A DNA stretch of 64,000 nt from Bacteroidales bacterium (GCA_003142255.1 PLLO01000019.1:142971-206970); one strand, 5' to 3'. Positions 46,206-56,579 are shown, numbered from the stretch's first letter. A program made the numbers and translations. Notes: generated from the letters alone by a model not told the origin.

Positions 46206-47102
46206 TTACTTATTATCCACCATAACTGGAAGCCCCTTCCCGTTAGTCATTACAATAAGCTTGGAATTGGGTGATGTGGCAATAGCTTTTATCATTTCAT
46301 ACTGCAGAAGCTTGTCACTCAGCCCAGTGTTCAATATTTTCTGATAATCAGCAATACCCTGGGCTTCAACTCTTTTACGCTCTGCTTCCTGCCTTTCCTT
46401 CTGCAGGACAAAGGTCATTTTCTGCGCCTCCTGTTCAGCATTTATTTTAGATTCAATTGCTGCTTTCACCGATTCAGGAAGTGTAATATTCCTGACCAGG
46501 AGCTGCTCCAGGGTAAGTCCTCTTTCCTTTAAATTTGATTCAATGGCTGAGAATATTTTGGCCTGAAATTCATCCCTCTTGGATGAGAATAAGGAGACAG
46601 CATCATAATAAACAGCGTTATTCCTTATCATCGTTCTGCAGACAGGGCGGACTATAACATTCCGGTAATCTGTTCCTACCTCTTTAAGTATGCGGGGTGC
46701 TTCGGAAGGGATTACTTTATACAAAACAGTAAGATCGACAATTACCTCCAGCCCGTCAGCTGAAAGAACGCGTATGGCATCGTCTCCCTGCTGTGCACCT
46801 TCATCGCGTACGCCCGACATGGTATAATTTTCTGTCTTGATGTCGAACATAACTACCTTGACTAACGGATTGATAATGTTCAACCCGCTCTCAAGCGTGT
46901 TATTGCTTACTTTCCCAAACAGCTTCTGGACACCGACCATCCCTGGTTCGACCTGCACAACTGAGGCTGCAATGAGCAATATAAGAAAAACAATAACCGC
47001 AGCAAGTCTTATTCTTGAATTGTAAGCATGAAGATTAGGAACAGTTCTGACTACAACGAATGCAACAAGTATGACTATGATACCTATAAGTATTAATTCC
47101 AT
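46206..47102 (-). CDS. Prohibitin/SPFH-domain membrane protein
   Basis: A 298-residue inner-membrane protein with hydrophobic segments at about 2-17 and 33-51, then an SPFH/band-7 domain (about 48-240) with VEPGMVGVQKLFGKVSNNTL and FDIKTENYTMS. A charged coiled-coil follows (SKINAEQEAQKMTFVLQKE to about 255). The order and wording match the prohibitin-like subgroup rather than HflK/HflC, which come in pairs with FtsH partners. Such proteins form large rings that organise membranes or proteases. It lies 107 bp downstream of the GH53 gene on the same strand. Confidence 0.88.
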   Translation of the reverse strand: MELILIGIIVILVAFVVVRTVPNLHAYNSRIRLAAVIVFLILLIAASVVQVEPGMVGVQKLFGKVSNNTLESGLNIINPLVKVVMFDIKTENYTMSGVRDEGAQQGDDAIRVLSADGLEVIVDLTVLYKVIPSEAPRILKEVGTDYRNVIVRPVCRTMIRNNAVYYDAVSLFSSKRDEFQAKIFSAIESNLKERGLTLEQLLVRNITLPESVKAAIESKINAEQEAQKMTFVLQKERQEAERKRVEAQGIADYQKILNTGLSDKLLQYEMIKAIATSPNSKLIVMTNGKGLPVMVDNK

Positions 47103-47209
47103 GATATAATTGTTTTTAAAGTATAAAATATTTCCGTGATATTAAGTACTAATGTAATTAGAATAATAAACATTTCGACCTGGTCAATGCCAGTTATATG
47201 AAAATCCTT

Positions 47210-48640
47210 TTAATGGTTGTTTAAATATTGTCTGCTTATCTCATCGTAACCTGCAAGCTCCTTTGTGGGATTTCCTGTCTTGTCAAAGAAGCTATTTATA
47301 GGCTCCCAGATAAAGGTTCCTTCTCCCCTGTTATCGGGCAGGCTGAACACTATATCGTGTACCTCTTTTTTAAATTGCGAATACTCAACTACATTCAGGT
47401 CTTTTTTATATCTCCCGGCAAGGTCGTTAAGGTTCGATTTCAGATCATCGAGAGTTCCATGCCACCTGGGATAATAAGATAAGCCGATCATATCAAAGTC
47501 AACTCCCCTGGCAATCATATTGTCGAGCCAGAAAGTAGCTTCCCTGTTCTGTCCTCCGAGGGCCAGATGCATCATAACAACTATCGACGGGTCGACTTCC
47601 CTTACTCCTTCTACTCCTGCCTTGAGCAGTTCAGCAAGGTTGTCAGGGTTGGATATATGCCCGTCAGGCCAGAGCATGCCATGGTTTATTTCATTGCCCA
47701 CCTGTACCATTTCCGGAAGTGTCCCCTGGTCCCTGAGCGCAATCAGTACCCGTTTTGTGTATGCCTTCAATGAATCCTTAAGCAAATTGAAATCAAGATC
47801 TTTCCAGGCTTGCGGCTTGTTTTGTTGCTGCGGATCAGCCCAGTAGTCGCTGTAGTGGAAATTCAGCAGCAGCTTCATCCCGTATTTTTTTGCCCTGGCT
47901 GCCATCTGCTTTGTGTATTCAAGGCCGCAGAAGCCTGTTACTGGTGAATATCCCTTTTCATTTTCAGGATTTACGAAAACACGCAGGCGGATATAGTTGA
48001 AACCATGATCGGCCAGAATCTTAATCAGATCCTTTTCTTCGCCGTTTTCATAGAATTTCATGCCGCGCGACTCCATCTGAGGCAGGAAAGAAATATCAGC
48101 TCCTATGCTTCTCCCAATCTTTTTCGTGACAGGCTTAATCTGTTCTTTTGAAGGCTTCAGAAGTTTTATATCGGGATTTATAGTATGGATTTCATGAGAA
48201 CCCGGCCATATAGAGTCGGATCTTACTTCAACCTTTACCTTGTCAGGTGTGGTTCCTGCCTGAAATATCAGGGGACAAGAACCATCGATTATTTTTGACG
48301 ACCATACTTTTGTGCTATTCTCCGTTTTAATCAATGATACCGGGATACCATTTTTTGTTCCTGTAATTTCAGCATCTCCTGTTATTGATATAGTTATAGG
48401 AACATTGGCTGTCGTGATTTCCCTGCCTGCGCTGTCGACCACACATGCCCGTATAAGAGTCTGGTCCTTCCCGTCTGCCAGCATTGTCGTAGTGTAAGTT
48501 GTCATAACTACACCAACCGGCTTGCCGGTGATGGTCTGGCTTACAGATGCAAATTCCGATACTCTTTTATTTTTTCCAACTCTGCGGCATTGCGGGAACA
48601 GTGCTAATGCAACTAATACAAGTAAAACTGATCTTTTCAT
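47210..48640 (-). CDS. GH53 endo-beta-1,4-galactanase, lipoprotein
   Basis: A 476-residue lipoprotein (lipobox LFPQC, C18) that would cut beta-1,4-galactan, the other main side chain of pectic rhamnogalacturonan I. An Ig-like N-terminal domain (about 35-150, invasin/Big type) precedes the GH53 barrel. The barrel has LNFHYSDYWADPQQQNKP, acid/base E317 (VQVGNEINHG) and nucleophile E419 (LNVVEYSQF). The residues after the nucleophile differ from the VVETAY-type wording common in the family. It lies outside the island's right repeat, yet its substrate occurs with arabinan in plants. Confidence 0.92.
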   Translation of the reverse strand: MKRSVLLVLVALALFPQCRRVGKNKRVSEFASVSQTITGKPVGVVMTTYTTTMLADGKDQTLIRACVVDSAGREITTANVPITISITGDAEITGTKNGIPVSLIKTENSTKVWSSKIIDGSCPLIFQAGTTPDKVKVEVRSDSIWPGSHEIHTINPDIKLLKPSKEQIKPVTKKIGRSIGADISFLPQMESRGMKFYENGEEKDLIKILADHGFNYIRLRVFVNPENEKGYSPVTGFCGLEYTKQMAARAKKYGMKLLLNFHYSDYWADPQQQNKPQAWKDLDFNLLKDSLKAYTKRVLIALRDQGTLPEMVQVGNEINHGMLWPDGHISNPDNLAELLKAGVEGVREVDPSIVVMMHLALGGQNREATFWLDNMIARGVDFDMIGLSYYPRWHGTLDDLKSNLNDLAGRYKKDLNVVEYSQFKKEVHDIVFSLPDNRGEGTFIWEPINSFFDKTGNPTKELAGYDEISRQYLNNH

Positions 48641-48792
48641 AACTGATATATTTAATTCCGTTTAAACAGGTTTGCATTTGAATTATCAATGTTTCAGATC
48701 ATAAAGTTATAAGATTCCCGATATTGAATCACTGATTACAGGTATATTGTTTTTTCTTGATTTTTTTCCGAACTTTTCATTTTAGATGGCTA

Positions 48793-49359
48793 ATGAAAAT
48801 TAAGAACGACATTCCAGAACCATTTCAGTTCAATCCTCTGAAGCATCATCTTTCTTTTATTAAAGAGTTTGTCTCTCTTTGGCAATCTGAAGATAATGCA
48901 CCTGAAATCAATAGCCTGGTAAAAGAGCTTAAGCATATCGGAACATCTGTCATGGATGTGTACACAGGTCAGCTTGGAATTAATGCAATCCTGAAAGAAA
49001 TTATCAAATTACTGGAATCGAAGGATCTGATTTCACAAAAGTCTTTTGAATTATGGGCAGGAAATAGTTTCAGCAGTTATAGGATAATCTCATTATCAGA
49101 CAGCTCGGAATGGGCTGTCAAATTCCATAACCAAAAGGGCAGATTTGTTCATCTGTTCCCTGCAAGGGGGAGCCCTCATACATTCAGGATCAAGGCTAAT
49201 ACACTGAAATCAGCTATTTTATATTACATAATAATAGGCAAGGATTTTATTTCCAGAGAGGACCTTAACAAGGCGAGGGAGCTTCTTGAGCTATCTCCCG
49301 TAAAAGATAGTGCTGAAACAGATGCGATTACAAAAATGATTGAGATCCTCAGGAAATGA
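48793..49359 (+). CDS. Hypothetical soluble protein
   Basis: The ATG at 48793 gives 188 residues. A frame from 48757 would need a TTG start and adds an unlikely FFRTFHFRWL leader. No signal peptide or membrane helix is seen. The N-terminal 90 residues look helical (EPFQFNPLKHHLSFIKEFVS, ILKEIIKLLESKDLI). A strand-rich middle follows (SYRIISLSDSSEWAVKFHNQ) with a helical end. I recognise no family. It is divergent from the GH53 gene and followed by another hypothetical gene in the same direction. Confidence 0.65.
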   Translation: MKIKNDIPEPFQFNPLKHHLSFIKEFVSLWQSEDNAPEINSLVKELKHIGTSVMDVYTGQLGINAILKEIIKLLESKDLISQKSFELWAGNSFSSYRIISLSDSSEWAVKFHNQKGRFVHLFPARGSPHTFRIKANTLKSAILYYIIIGKDFISREDLNKARELLELSPVKDSAETDAITKMIEILRK

Positions 49360-49474
49360 TAATATTTTAATTATTATAAAAATAAACTGATTCTATCCAA
49401 AATATATTTATCTTAGAATTGAAAAATTGTCCAAAAACCTTTAATCAACTCCAGAAACCTTAATAATATCTACC

Positions 49475-50053
49475 ATGAAGAAACTATCATTTGTTATTCT
49501 CATCGCAATTCTTGCGATCATACAGTCTTATTCCCAGGGAATATCTTCGGGGAATAAGAATAATCTGCAACTATTGGCTTGTACAGAAAATGTTAAACCT
49601 GAAATGTATCAAGGAAATTACAATTCAAAAGAATTTCTCCAGCAAAGCGATTCTTTAATAATGAAAAAACAACGTTTTTATTATCATGGACATATCGTAA
49701 AAAAAAATAAAGAATTATTGACAATAATGAAACCCAACCGGCAGGCAAATGTAAAATTTCAGAATTCACTTGCTTTAAGAATAGTTGCAGCACCTCTGGC
49801 TTGTTTTGGAGGTATGGGGTTGGGCTTTTCAATTGCAAATGATAAATTGGAAAAAGCAACAAAGAATAAAATAATAGGAATAAGTATCGGTTTAGCTGCT
49901 GCAGGTATTACGCTGGGGGGTATCTCTGGAGTAATGCAGAATAAAGCAATTAAAATTTACAATCATGGGCTTAATAAAACCTCTTATTATCCTCTGAAAG
50001 AAATTAAAATAGGATTTATGGCTAATGGCATCGGCGTGAATTACCGGTTCTAG
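49475..50053 (+). CDS. Hypothetical exported protein with two helices
   Basis: 192 residues with a signal peptide (about 1-21, ending SYSQG). Two hydrophobic segments follow at about 95-115 (ALRIVAAPLACFGGMGLGFS) and 128-148 (IIGISIGLAAAGITLGGISG), both glycine-rich. The end NGIGVNYRF resembles a terminal aromatic of outer-membrane proteins, but no barrel pattern is convincing. No family is recognised. It is closed by a strong terminator at 50103-50128. Confidence 0.65.
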   Translation: MKKLSFVILIAILAIIQSYSQGISSGNKNNLQLLACTENVKPEMYQGNYNSKEFLQQSDSLIMKKQRFYYHGHIVKKNKELLTIMKPNRQANVKFQNSLALRIVAAPLACFGGMGLGFSIANDKLEKATKNKIIGISIGLAAAGITLGGISGVMQNKAIKIYNHGLNKTSYYPLKEIKIGFMANGIGVNYRF

Positions 50054-50102
50054 AATATAAATTCCTAATTGTCACTTTTACCTTTTTACTTTTTACTTGA
50101 AA

Positions 50103-50128
50103 GGCAGCCCATTAAGGCTGCCTTTTTT
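50103..50128 (+). terminator. Terminator after hypothetical exported gene
   Basis: GGCAGCC, a 5-nt loop ATTAA, then GGCTGCC and TTTTTT: a canonical intrinsic terminator. On the opposite strand it lies just past the 3' end of tRNA-Arg, where a short TTT could also end that transcript. Confidence 0.88.
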
Positions 50129-50129
50129 G

Positions 50130-50202
50130 TGATCCCGGAGAGATTCGAACTCTCAACCAACAGAACCGGAATCTGCCATTCTATCCATTGAACTACGGGA
50201 CC
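50130..50202 (-). tRNA. tRNA-Arg (anticodon CCG)
   Basis: 73 nt on the minus strand. The acceptor stem GGTCCCG pairs with CGGGATC with one G-T pair, and the discriminator is A. The anticodon arm is GCAGA-TTCCGGT-TCTGT with CCG at 34-36, reading CGG. The T-arm contains GTTCGAATC. CCA is not encoded. It lies between convergent and divergent protein genes, not next to an integrase. Confidence 0.95.
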
Positions 50203-50339
50203 GTATAACCAGGCGCAAAATTAACACCATTAGGCCGGTTTTACAACATTTTGAATGAATTAAATGGAAGAGAAATGCATCACACTTATGCCAGATTAAT
50301 GTTATTTGCTAAAGATTTTCTATTTTCGCGGACCGAATA

Positions 50340-50373
50340 ACCGGCTTCCGGCAAGCGGCGACCGGCTTCCGGC
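50340..50373. repeat. Tandem 21-bp repeat before leuS
   Basis: ACCGGCTTCCGGC occurs at 50340-50352 and again at 50361-50373, one period of 21 bp apart, just ahead of the leuS start. Each copy also contains the short inverted repeat CCGG-CTT-CCGG. No function can be assigned. Confidence 0.7.
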
Positions 50374-50396
50374 TGATTAAAAATAAAAGATTGAAA

Positions 50397-53060
50397 ATGG
50401 ATTATAATTTTACGGAAATTGAAAAGAAGTGGCAGAAATACTGGGAGGAAAACAAGACTTTTAAAACCCCTGATGATCTTAATAATCCAAAGAAATGCTA
50501 CGTCCTCGATATGTTTCCTTACCCCTCCGGGGCAGGACTGCATGTCGGCCACCCCGAAGGCTATACAGCAACTGATATTTACAGCAGATACAAAAGAATG
50601 AATGGATATAATGTTCTCCATCCCATGGGATGGGATGCATTTGGCCTTCCTGCCGAGCAATATGCTATTCAGACCGGAACCCATCCTTCAATCACGACAA
50701 AAAACAATTGCGATACTTTTCGCCGTCAGATAAAAGAACTCGGACTCAGCTATGACTGGGATAAAGAGATAAATACGACCGATCCGAAATACTTCAAATG
50801 GACTCAGTTGATCTTTATCAGACTGTATAACACATGGTTCGATGAATCAATACAGAAAGGGAGACCTATATCTGAACTGAAGATACCTGAAGAAGTCAGT
50901 AAGCTGGGCAAAAAGGAGATTACAAAATATATTGATTCAAAGCGCCTTGCATATTATGATAATGCAATGGTATGGTGGTGCCCTAATTGCAGGATAGTAT
51001 GTGCAAATGAAGAGGTCCTTTTTGACGGTTCGCATGAGAAGTGCGGGAACAGGGTCGAAAAGAAAAACCTGAAGCAGTGGATGCTGCGTATACCTCTTTA
51101 TGCCGAAAGGCTGCTCAAGGGTATAGAAGGACTCGACTGGCCGGAAGGGATCAAGGACATGCAGCGCAACTGGATTGGCCGTTCGACCGGGGCAGAAGTA
51201 GATTTCAGGATTGATGGCTTGAATGAGAAGCTGACAGTTTTTACCACCAGGCCTGATACATTGTTCGGGGCGACCTATATGGTTATTGCTCCTGAACACT
51301 CCCTTACCGGGTTCATCACTACAGATGAAAAAAGAAAAGCTGTCGATAATTACATAAAAGCCGCATCGCTGAAATCGGACCTTGATCGTACCGACCTTGC
51401 AAAAGATAAAACGGGAGTCTTCACGGGAAGATATGCCATCAATCCTGTAAACCACAAGAAAATACCAATCTGGGTTGCTGATTATGTCCTTACAGGCTAT
51501 GGCACCGGCGCAATTATGGCTGTTCCAGCCCATGATACGCGTGACTTTGAATTTGCCGAAAAATTCGGCCTCCCGATAATCTGTATACAAGACCCTGACG
51601 TTCCCAATCCTGAGCAGAAACAAAGAATCATTGCAGGTAAAGAGTGCTGGACTGAAGACGGTAAATATATCAATTCATCGGATAAATCGACTGGAATTGA
51701 CATTAACGGGCTGAATAAGGAAGCAGGCATTCTAAAGATAATTTCGTGGCTTGAAAAAGAAAATATTGGTAAGGAGAAAGTAAATTACAAGCTACGCGAC
51801 TGGCTCTTCAGCAGGCAGAGATACTGGGGTGAGCCATTCCCCATTATTCACTGGGAAGACGGCGAGATAACCCTGATTGATGAAAACCAGCTGCCACTGG
51901 AATTGCCTGAACTTGAAAAATACCTCCCGGGAGAGAGCGGAGAATCGCCGCTTGCAAATGCTACAGAATGGCTCAATATAACCGATAAGTCCGGAAGGAA
52001 GGGAAGAAGGGAGACAAATACCATGCCCCAATGGGCGGGTTCATGCTGGTATTACCTCCGCTATATAGATCCGTCAAATGACGAGATGATCTTCGATCCT
52101 GAAAAGGAAAAGTACTGGATGCCTGTCGATCTCTATATAGGAGGGGCCGAACATGCAGTGCTTCACTTGCTTTACAGCCGCTTCTGGCATAAAGTTCTTT
52201 TCGACCTTGGAATAGTCTCGACAGATGAACCGTACCGGAAACTATTTAACCAGGGAATGATACTAGCCTTTGCCTATGAAAATGAGTCAGGGGCAAAAGT
52301 TGCAACCGACTTCATCGAAGAACGCGATGGGAAGTTTTTCAACAGGGAAACGGGCACTGAAGTGAGACAGATAGTGGCAAAAATGTCAAAATCTCTCAAA
52401 AATGTTGTCAATCCCGATGATGTGGTCGCAAAATATGGAGCTGATTCCCTCAGGCTTTACGAGATGTTCATGGGTCCGCTCGACGTTATAAAACCATGGG
52501 ATGATAAAGGAGTTAAAGGTGTCTACAACTTTCTGGGAAGAGCATTCAGGTTCTTTTCAAATCCCGAGAATATCATTGAAGGAAATGAAGATCCTGAAAT
52601 TCTGAAAGGGCTTCACCAGACTATTAAAAAAGTCGGGGGCGACATTGAGAACCTCAGGTTCAATACGGCAATTTCGGCAATGATGATCTTCCTTAACCTT
52701 GCCTATAAAAAAGGAAAAGTCACAAAAGAGACGTCTGATATTTTCACCAGGATACTTTCACCATTTGCCCCCCATATTGCTGAGGAGCTATGGAATCGGC
52801 AGGGAAATAAAAAGTCTATTGCATATGTGCCATGGCCCATGGTGAACGAGGAGTACCTTAAAGAGGATCTCTTTGAGTACCCGGTATCATTCAACGGCAA
52901 GCTAAGGTTCAAAATTGAGCTACCCATAACGATGGATAAGGAAGAGATAATAAAAATAGTACTTGCTGACGAGCGGGCAAAGAAGTGGCTGGAGACTGGT
53001 ACTCTTTCCAATATTATTGTAGTACCAAACCGGATTGTCAATATTGTTTTAAAAAGCTAA
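50397..53060 (+). CDS. leuS: Leucyl-tRNA synthetase
   Basis: A class I aminoacyl-tRNA synthetase, 887 residues from the ATG at 50397; a TTG at 50391 is in frame but less likely. The HIGH-type motif is in [17 protein letters not shown] and the KMSKS motif in [16 protein letters not shown]. Between them lies the CP1 editing domain ([19 protein letters not shown], then [19 protein letters not shown]). A C-terminal anticodon-binding domain follows. The catalytic and editing parts are complete. It is followed after 1-13 bp by the M23 peptidase gene, so the two are probably co-transcribed. Confidence 0.97.
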   Translation: MDYNFTEIEKKWQKYWEENKTFKTPDDLNNPKKCYVLDMFPYPSGAGLHVGHPEGYTATDIYSRYKRMNGYNVLHPMGWDAFGLPAEQYAIQTGTHPSITTKNNCDTFRRQIKELGLSYDWDKEINTTDPKYFKWTQLIFIRLYNTWFDESIQKGRPISELKIPEEVSKLGKKEITKYIDSKRLAYYDNAMVWWCPNCRIVCANEEVLFDGSHEKCGNRVEKKNLKQWMLRIPLYAERLLKGIEGLDWPEGIKDMQRNWIGRSTGAEVDFRIDGLNEKLTVFTTRPDTLFGATYMVIAPEHSLTGFITTDEKRKAVDNYIKAASLKSDLDRTDLAKDKTGVFTGRYAINPVNHKKIPIWVADYVLTGYGTGAIMAVPAHDTRDFEFAEKFGLPIICIQDPDVPNPEQKQRIIAGKECWTEDGKYINSSDKSTGIDINGLNKEAGILKIISWLEKENIGKEKVNYKLRDWLFSRQRYWGEPFPIIHWEDGEITLIDENQLPLELPELEKYLPGESGESPLANATEWLNITDKSGRKGRRETNTMPQWAGSCWYYLRYIDPSNDEMIFDPEKEKYWMPVDLYIGGAEHAVLHLLYSRFWHKVLFDLGIVSTDEPYRKLFNQGMILAFAYENESGAKVATDFIEERDGKFFNRETGTEVRQIVAKMSKSLKNVVNPDDVVAKYGADSLRLYEMFMGPLDVIKPWDDKGVKGVYNFLGRAFRFFSNPENIIEGNEDPEILKGLHQTIKKVGGDIENLRFNTAISAMMIFLNLAYKKGKVTKETSDIFTRILSPFAPHIAEELWNRQGNKKSIAYVPWPMVNEEYLKEDLFEYPVSFNGKLRFKIELPITMDKEEIIKIVLADERAKKWLETGTLSNIIVVPNRIVNIVLKS

Positions 53061-53073
53061 CGTGAGAGTCCGG

Positions 53074-54312
53074 ATGTCTGCACTGGGAAAAATATCCGTA
53101 CTTTTCATCCTATTATCGGTTACTGTATCATGCAGAAACCAGCATAATGAAGAAAAGGGACTGGAAGCGACCGCTACTGATTCATCCTCATTGACCCGGC
53201 AAAAAGCTCCGGTTCTCCTATTTGGAATCCATTCTGATTCATTTAATCTTATTCCGGGTCATATTAAGCCAAACGGGTTTCTCTCGCAGATTCTTCTTGA
53301 GCATGGCGTAACCTTGCAGGAAATTGACCAGGTGATCAGGAACTCCAAATCTATATTTGACGTCAGGAAGATCAGATCGGGCAACAATTATACTCTTTTT
53401 TGTGACGCAGACTCCCTGGCAAGGGCAAGATACCTGGTTTATGAGCATGATCCCACCACCTGTTATATATTCAGCTTCAGGGATTCGCTCAATATAACTC
53501 CCTTCCATAAAGAGATCAGGAAAGTCATCAGGTATTCGTCAGGAACAATAGAGACCTCACTCTGGGATGCAATGATAAATGGAGGCATGCATCCTTCTCT
53601 TGCCGTTGAGATGGAGGATATCTTTGCATGGACAGTGGATTTTTTCGGTCTGCAGAAGGGTGACAGCTTTAAAGTCGTCTATGAAGAAAAGTTCATTGAT
53701 GACAAGTCGCTTGGAGCGGCCAGAATTTTTGGAGCACAGTTCACATGGTCTGGTAAGACGATAACTGCTATTCCGTTAGTACAGGATGGAAGGGAGAGCT
53801 TTTTCGATGGTGAAGGCAACAGCCTCCGTAAAGCTTTTCTTAAGGCGCCTCTGTCATTTTCACGGATCACTTCAAGGTACTCGTCGAGCAGGATGCACCC
53901 GATCCTGAGAATAAGGCGGCCTCATTATGGTGTAGATTATGCTGCACCGATCGGAACTCCCGTACATGCAATCGGCGATGGAAGGGTAATTTCAGCGACT
54001 TTTGAGAATGGTTCCGGGAGAATGGTGAAAATCTCGCACAACAGTGTCTATTCGACGGCATATCTTCATCTCAGCAGGTTTGCCGAAGGAATTCATTCCG
54101 GAGTTTACGTTAAGCAGGGAGATATTATAGGGTTTGTAGGAAGCAGCGGCCTATCAACCGGGCCTCATCTCGATTTCAGGTTCTATCAAAACGGCTATCC
54201 TGTGGATCCGCTTAAGGTTGAAGCACCTCCAGTAGAGCCAGTTTCAGAAGCAAACAAAGGTAGATTTGAAATAAATAAAAATGTTATCATGAGCCTTCTT
54301 TCTACTTTCTGA
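53074..54312 (+). CDS. M23-family peptidoglycan endopeptidase-like lipoprotein
   Basis: The ATG at 53074 gives 412 residues; a GTG at 53062 is a possible start. A lipoprotein signal (LLSVTVSC) precedes a LysM/OapA-like N-terminal region (about 60-140). The LytM/M23 domain is at about 275-375 with the first zinc motif HYGVDYAAPIGTPVHAIGDG. The second motif is GPHLDFRFYQNG, that is HxD where most members have HxH, so the third zinc ligand would be aspartate. Family members cut peptide cross-links in the cell wall or act as amidase activators. It overlaps purN by 11 bp at its 3' end. Confidence 0.87.
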   Translation: MSALGKISVLFILLSVTVSCRNQHNEEKGLEATATDSSSLTRQKAPVLLFGIHSDSFNLIPGHIKPNGFLSQILLEHGVTLQEIDQVIRNSKSIFDVRKIRSGNNYTLFCDADSLARARYLVYEHDPTTCYIFSFRDSLNITPFHKEIRKVIRYSSGTIETSLWDAMINGGMHPSLAVEMEDIFAWTVDFFGLQKGDSFKVVYEEKFIDDKSLGAARIFGAQFTWSGKTITAIPLVQDGRESFFDGEGNSLRKAFLKAPLSFSRITSRYSSSRMHPILRIRRPHYGVDYAAPIGTPVHAIGDGRVISATFENGSGRMVKISHNSVYSTAYLHLSRFAEGIHSGVYVKQGDIIGFVGSSGLSTGPHLDFRFYQNGYPVDPLKVEAPPVEPVSEANKGRFEINKNVIMSLLSTF

Positions 54313-54889
54313 TCCTCTCCGGAAGCTTTTCAATCAGTTTTTCTATCACTTCCGGAAAATGAGCATATTCAAGCTCATGTACCCTTGAGGCCAGCGATTC
54401 AGGAGTATCTCCGGGCATTACCCTGCACTTTGCCTGGAAAATTATATTCCCTTCATCATAGAACCTGTTGACATAATGTATGGTTATCCCTGACTCCTTT
54501 TCGTTATTTTCCAGGACAGCCTTATGCACATGTTCTCCGTACATTCCTTTCCCACCGTATTTTGGAAGAAGTGCAGGATGAATATTGACTATCCGGCCCT
54601 CAAAATTGTCGAGAATATTTTCAGGGATAAGTAACATGAAGCCTGCCAGAACCACAAAATCTATTTTATTCTTCAGCAGGGTGTCAAGCACTGCATCAGA
54701 GCCGTAAAAATCGGTGTGTTCGAAAAATAATGATTTGACATTATGTTTGGCAGCCCTTCTTAATACGTAGGCTTCGTGCTTATTTGACAAAACAAGTGTG
54801 ACTTTGCCTGTTTTTCTGTTCGAAAAGTATTTAATAATATTTTCAGCGTTGGTGCCTGATCCGGAGGCTAAAATTGCTATATTTCTCAT
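54302..54889 (-). CDS. purN: Phosphoribosylglycinamide formyltransferase
   Basis: PurN transfers a formyl group from 10-formyltetrahydrofolate to GAR in purine synthesis, in the cytoplasm. At 195 residues it has normal length. Landmarks are the N-terminal phosphate loop ASGSGTNAENII, the catalytic asparagine-histidine in VNIHPALLPKYGGKGMYG, and the late HYVNRFYDEGNII with the catalytic aspartate. The 3' end overlaps the M23 gene on the opposite strand by 11 bp, a tail-to-tail arrangement. It is divergent from acpP. Confidence 0.95.
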   Translation of the reverse strand: MRNIAILASGSGTNAENIIKYFSNRKTGKVTLVLSNKHEAYVLRRAAKHNVKSLFFEHTDFYGSDAVLDTLLKNKIDFVVLAGFMLLIPENILDNFEGRIVNIHPALLPKYGGKGMYGEHVHKAVLENNEKESGITIHYVNRFYDEGNIIFQAKCRVMPGDTPESLASRVHELEYAHFPEVIEKLIEKLPERIRK

Positions 54890-55070
54890 TATGTGACAAT
54901 TACCATTTTAAGCTATTAATGGATTTACAGGAGAATATTATATTTATTTAATTAATTATCAACATTTTAAGCCCTGTTACTAATAAAATACCTCAAATCA
55001 TTTGAAAAATATGGTACAAATATATTTCTTTGCAAGGTTTTAAAACTATTATTAATTAAAATTTATGATT

Positions 55071-55307
55071 ATGTCTGACATTGCCGCAAGAGTTAAAGAG
55101 ATTATAGTTGACAAGCTTGGAGTTGACGAATCAGAAGTGACTCCTGAAGCCAGTTTCACGAATGATCTGGGTGCAGATTCTCTTGACACTGTTGAGTTGA
55201 TTATGGAATTTGAAAAGGAATTCAATATCGGGATTCCAGACGATCAGGCAGAGACCATCGGCACCGTTGGTGATGCTATCAAGTACATTGAGGAGAATGC
55301 AAAATAG
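55071..55307 (+). CDS. acpP: Acyl carrier protein
   Basis: 78 residues from the ATG at 55071; an in-frame ATG at 55065 would add only MI. Serine 37 in [16 protein letters not shown] is the phosphopantetheine attachment site. The protein is small and acidic, as expected. It carries growing acyl chains in fatty-acid synthesis. fabF follows after 24 bp and rnc after that, the common acpP-fabF-rnc order, so they form an operon. Confidence 0.97.
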   Translation: MSDIAARVKEIIVDKLGVDESEVTPEASFTNDLGADSLDTVELIMEFEKEFNIGIPDDQAETIGTVGDAIKYIEENAK

Positions 55308-55331
55308 TTTTGCATTGTTTATAATCCATTT

Positions 55332-56579
55332 ATGAGAAGAGTTGTAGTAACCGGCCTTGGAGCATTAACTCCTGTTGGCAACAATCTGCATGATTACTGG
55401 GAAGGACTGAAGAATGGAGTGAGCGGGTCAGTCATGATCACTCACTTCGATGCTGAAAAGTTCAAGACCAAGTTTGCATGCGAACTCAAAGGGTACGACT
55501 CTGCAAATTATTTTGACAGGAAAGAGGCCAACAAGCTCGACCCTTATGCACAATATGCGCTGATCGCAGCTGATGAAGCCATAAAAGACTCAGGTCTGGA
55601 CCTTGATAAGGTAGATAAAGACAGAGTCGGCGTGATATGGGCCTCTGGCATAGGCGGGCTTGAGACTTTTTTCCTGGCAATAAAACAATACGTCCTTGGC
55701 GACGGTACACCGCGTTTTAGTCCCTTTTTCATTCCAAAAATGATAGGCGATATTGCGGCCGGAACTATTTCAATAAGGTATGGGTTCAGAGGACCTAATT
55801 TTGCAACCGTCTCAGCATGTGCTTCGTCAACAAATGCAATTATTGATGCTGTCAATTATATCCGCTGGGACAAGGCAGATATTTTTGTCACTGGTGGATC
55901 CGAAGCTTCAATCAATGAGCCTGGAATAGGTGGATTTAATGCTCTTCAGGCCCTTTCGACCCGAAATGATGAATTTAAGACAGCTTCAAGACCCTTTGAC
56001 CAAACCCGCGACGGGTTCGTACTGGGAGAAGGTGCCGGTGGCCTTATTATTGAAGAATACGAGCATGCAAAATCGAGAGGTGCAAGAATCTATGCAGAAC
56101 TTGTAGGAACAGGAATGAGCGCGGATGCCTTTCATGTAACAGCTCCGCACCCTGAAGGCCTGGGTGCCCGTAATGTCATGAAGCTGGCACTGAGCGATGC
56201 TTGCATAAAACCTGCGGATGTCGACTATATTAATGTGCATGGTACATCGACCCCGCTTGGAGATATTTCGGAAACCAAAGCTATCGTCGATGTATTCGGT
56301 GAAAATGCTTACAAGCTTAATATAAGCTCAACCAAGTCAATGACCGGCCACCTTCTGGGGGCAACAGGCGCCATCGAGGCAATAGCAGCAATCATGGCTG
56401 TAGTTCATGATATTGTTCCTCCCACAATAAATTTTAAAGTCCCCGATCCTGAAATTGACCAGAAGCTTAATCTGACTCTCAATAAGTCTCAAAACAGGAG
56501 AGTTAATTATGCCATTAGCAATACTTTTGGCTTTGGCGGTCACAACGCTTCTGTTGTTATTAAAAAAGCAGAGGATTAG
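55332..56579 (+). CDS. fabF: 3-oxoacyl-ACP synthase II
   Basis: A condensing enzyme elongating acyl-ACP with malonyl-ACP. The 415-residue thiolase-fold protein has the catalytic cysteine in TVSACASSTNAI and the two histidines in NVHGTSTPLGD and TKSMTGHLLGATG. The C-terminal NTFGFGGHNAS motif is also present. These are the C-H-H triad of FabF/FabB; position behind acpP favours FabF. The last base of the stop codon is shared with the GTG start of rnc. Confidence 0.96.
   Translation: MRRVVVTGLGALTPVGNNLHDYWEGLKNGVSGSVMITHFDAEKFKTKFACELKGYDSANYFDRKEANKLDPYAQYALIAADEAIKDSGLDLDKVDKDRVGVIWASGIGGLETFFLAIKQYVLGDGTPRFSPFFIPKMIGDIAAGTISIRYGFRGPNFATVSACASSTNAIIDAVNYIRWDKADIFVTGGSEASINEPGIGGFNALQALSTRNDEFKTASRPFDQTRDGFVLGEGAGGLIIEEYEHAKSRGARIYAELVGTGMSADAFHVTAPHPEGLGARNVMKLALSDACIKPADVDYINVHGTSTPLGDISETKAIVDVFGENAYKLNISSTKSMTGHLLGATGAIEAIAAIMAVVHDIVPPTINFKVPDPEIDQKLNLTLNKSQNRRVNYAISNTFGFGGHNASVVIKKAED

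Noticed and set aside
50130-50202. tRNA-Arg as a second island attachment site
   Set aside because: No integrase lies beside it and I found no second copy of its 3' end in the window.
50937-51623. 228-codon open frame on the minus strand inside leuS
   Set aside because: It is antisense to conserved leuS coding sequence, has no family resemblance, and its length is explained by codon bias of the real gene.
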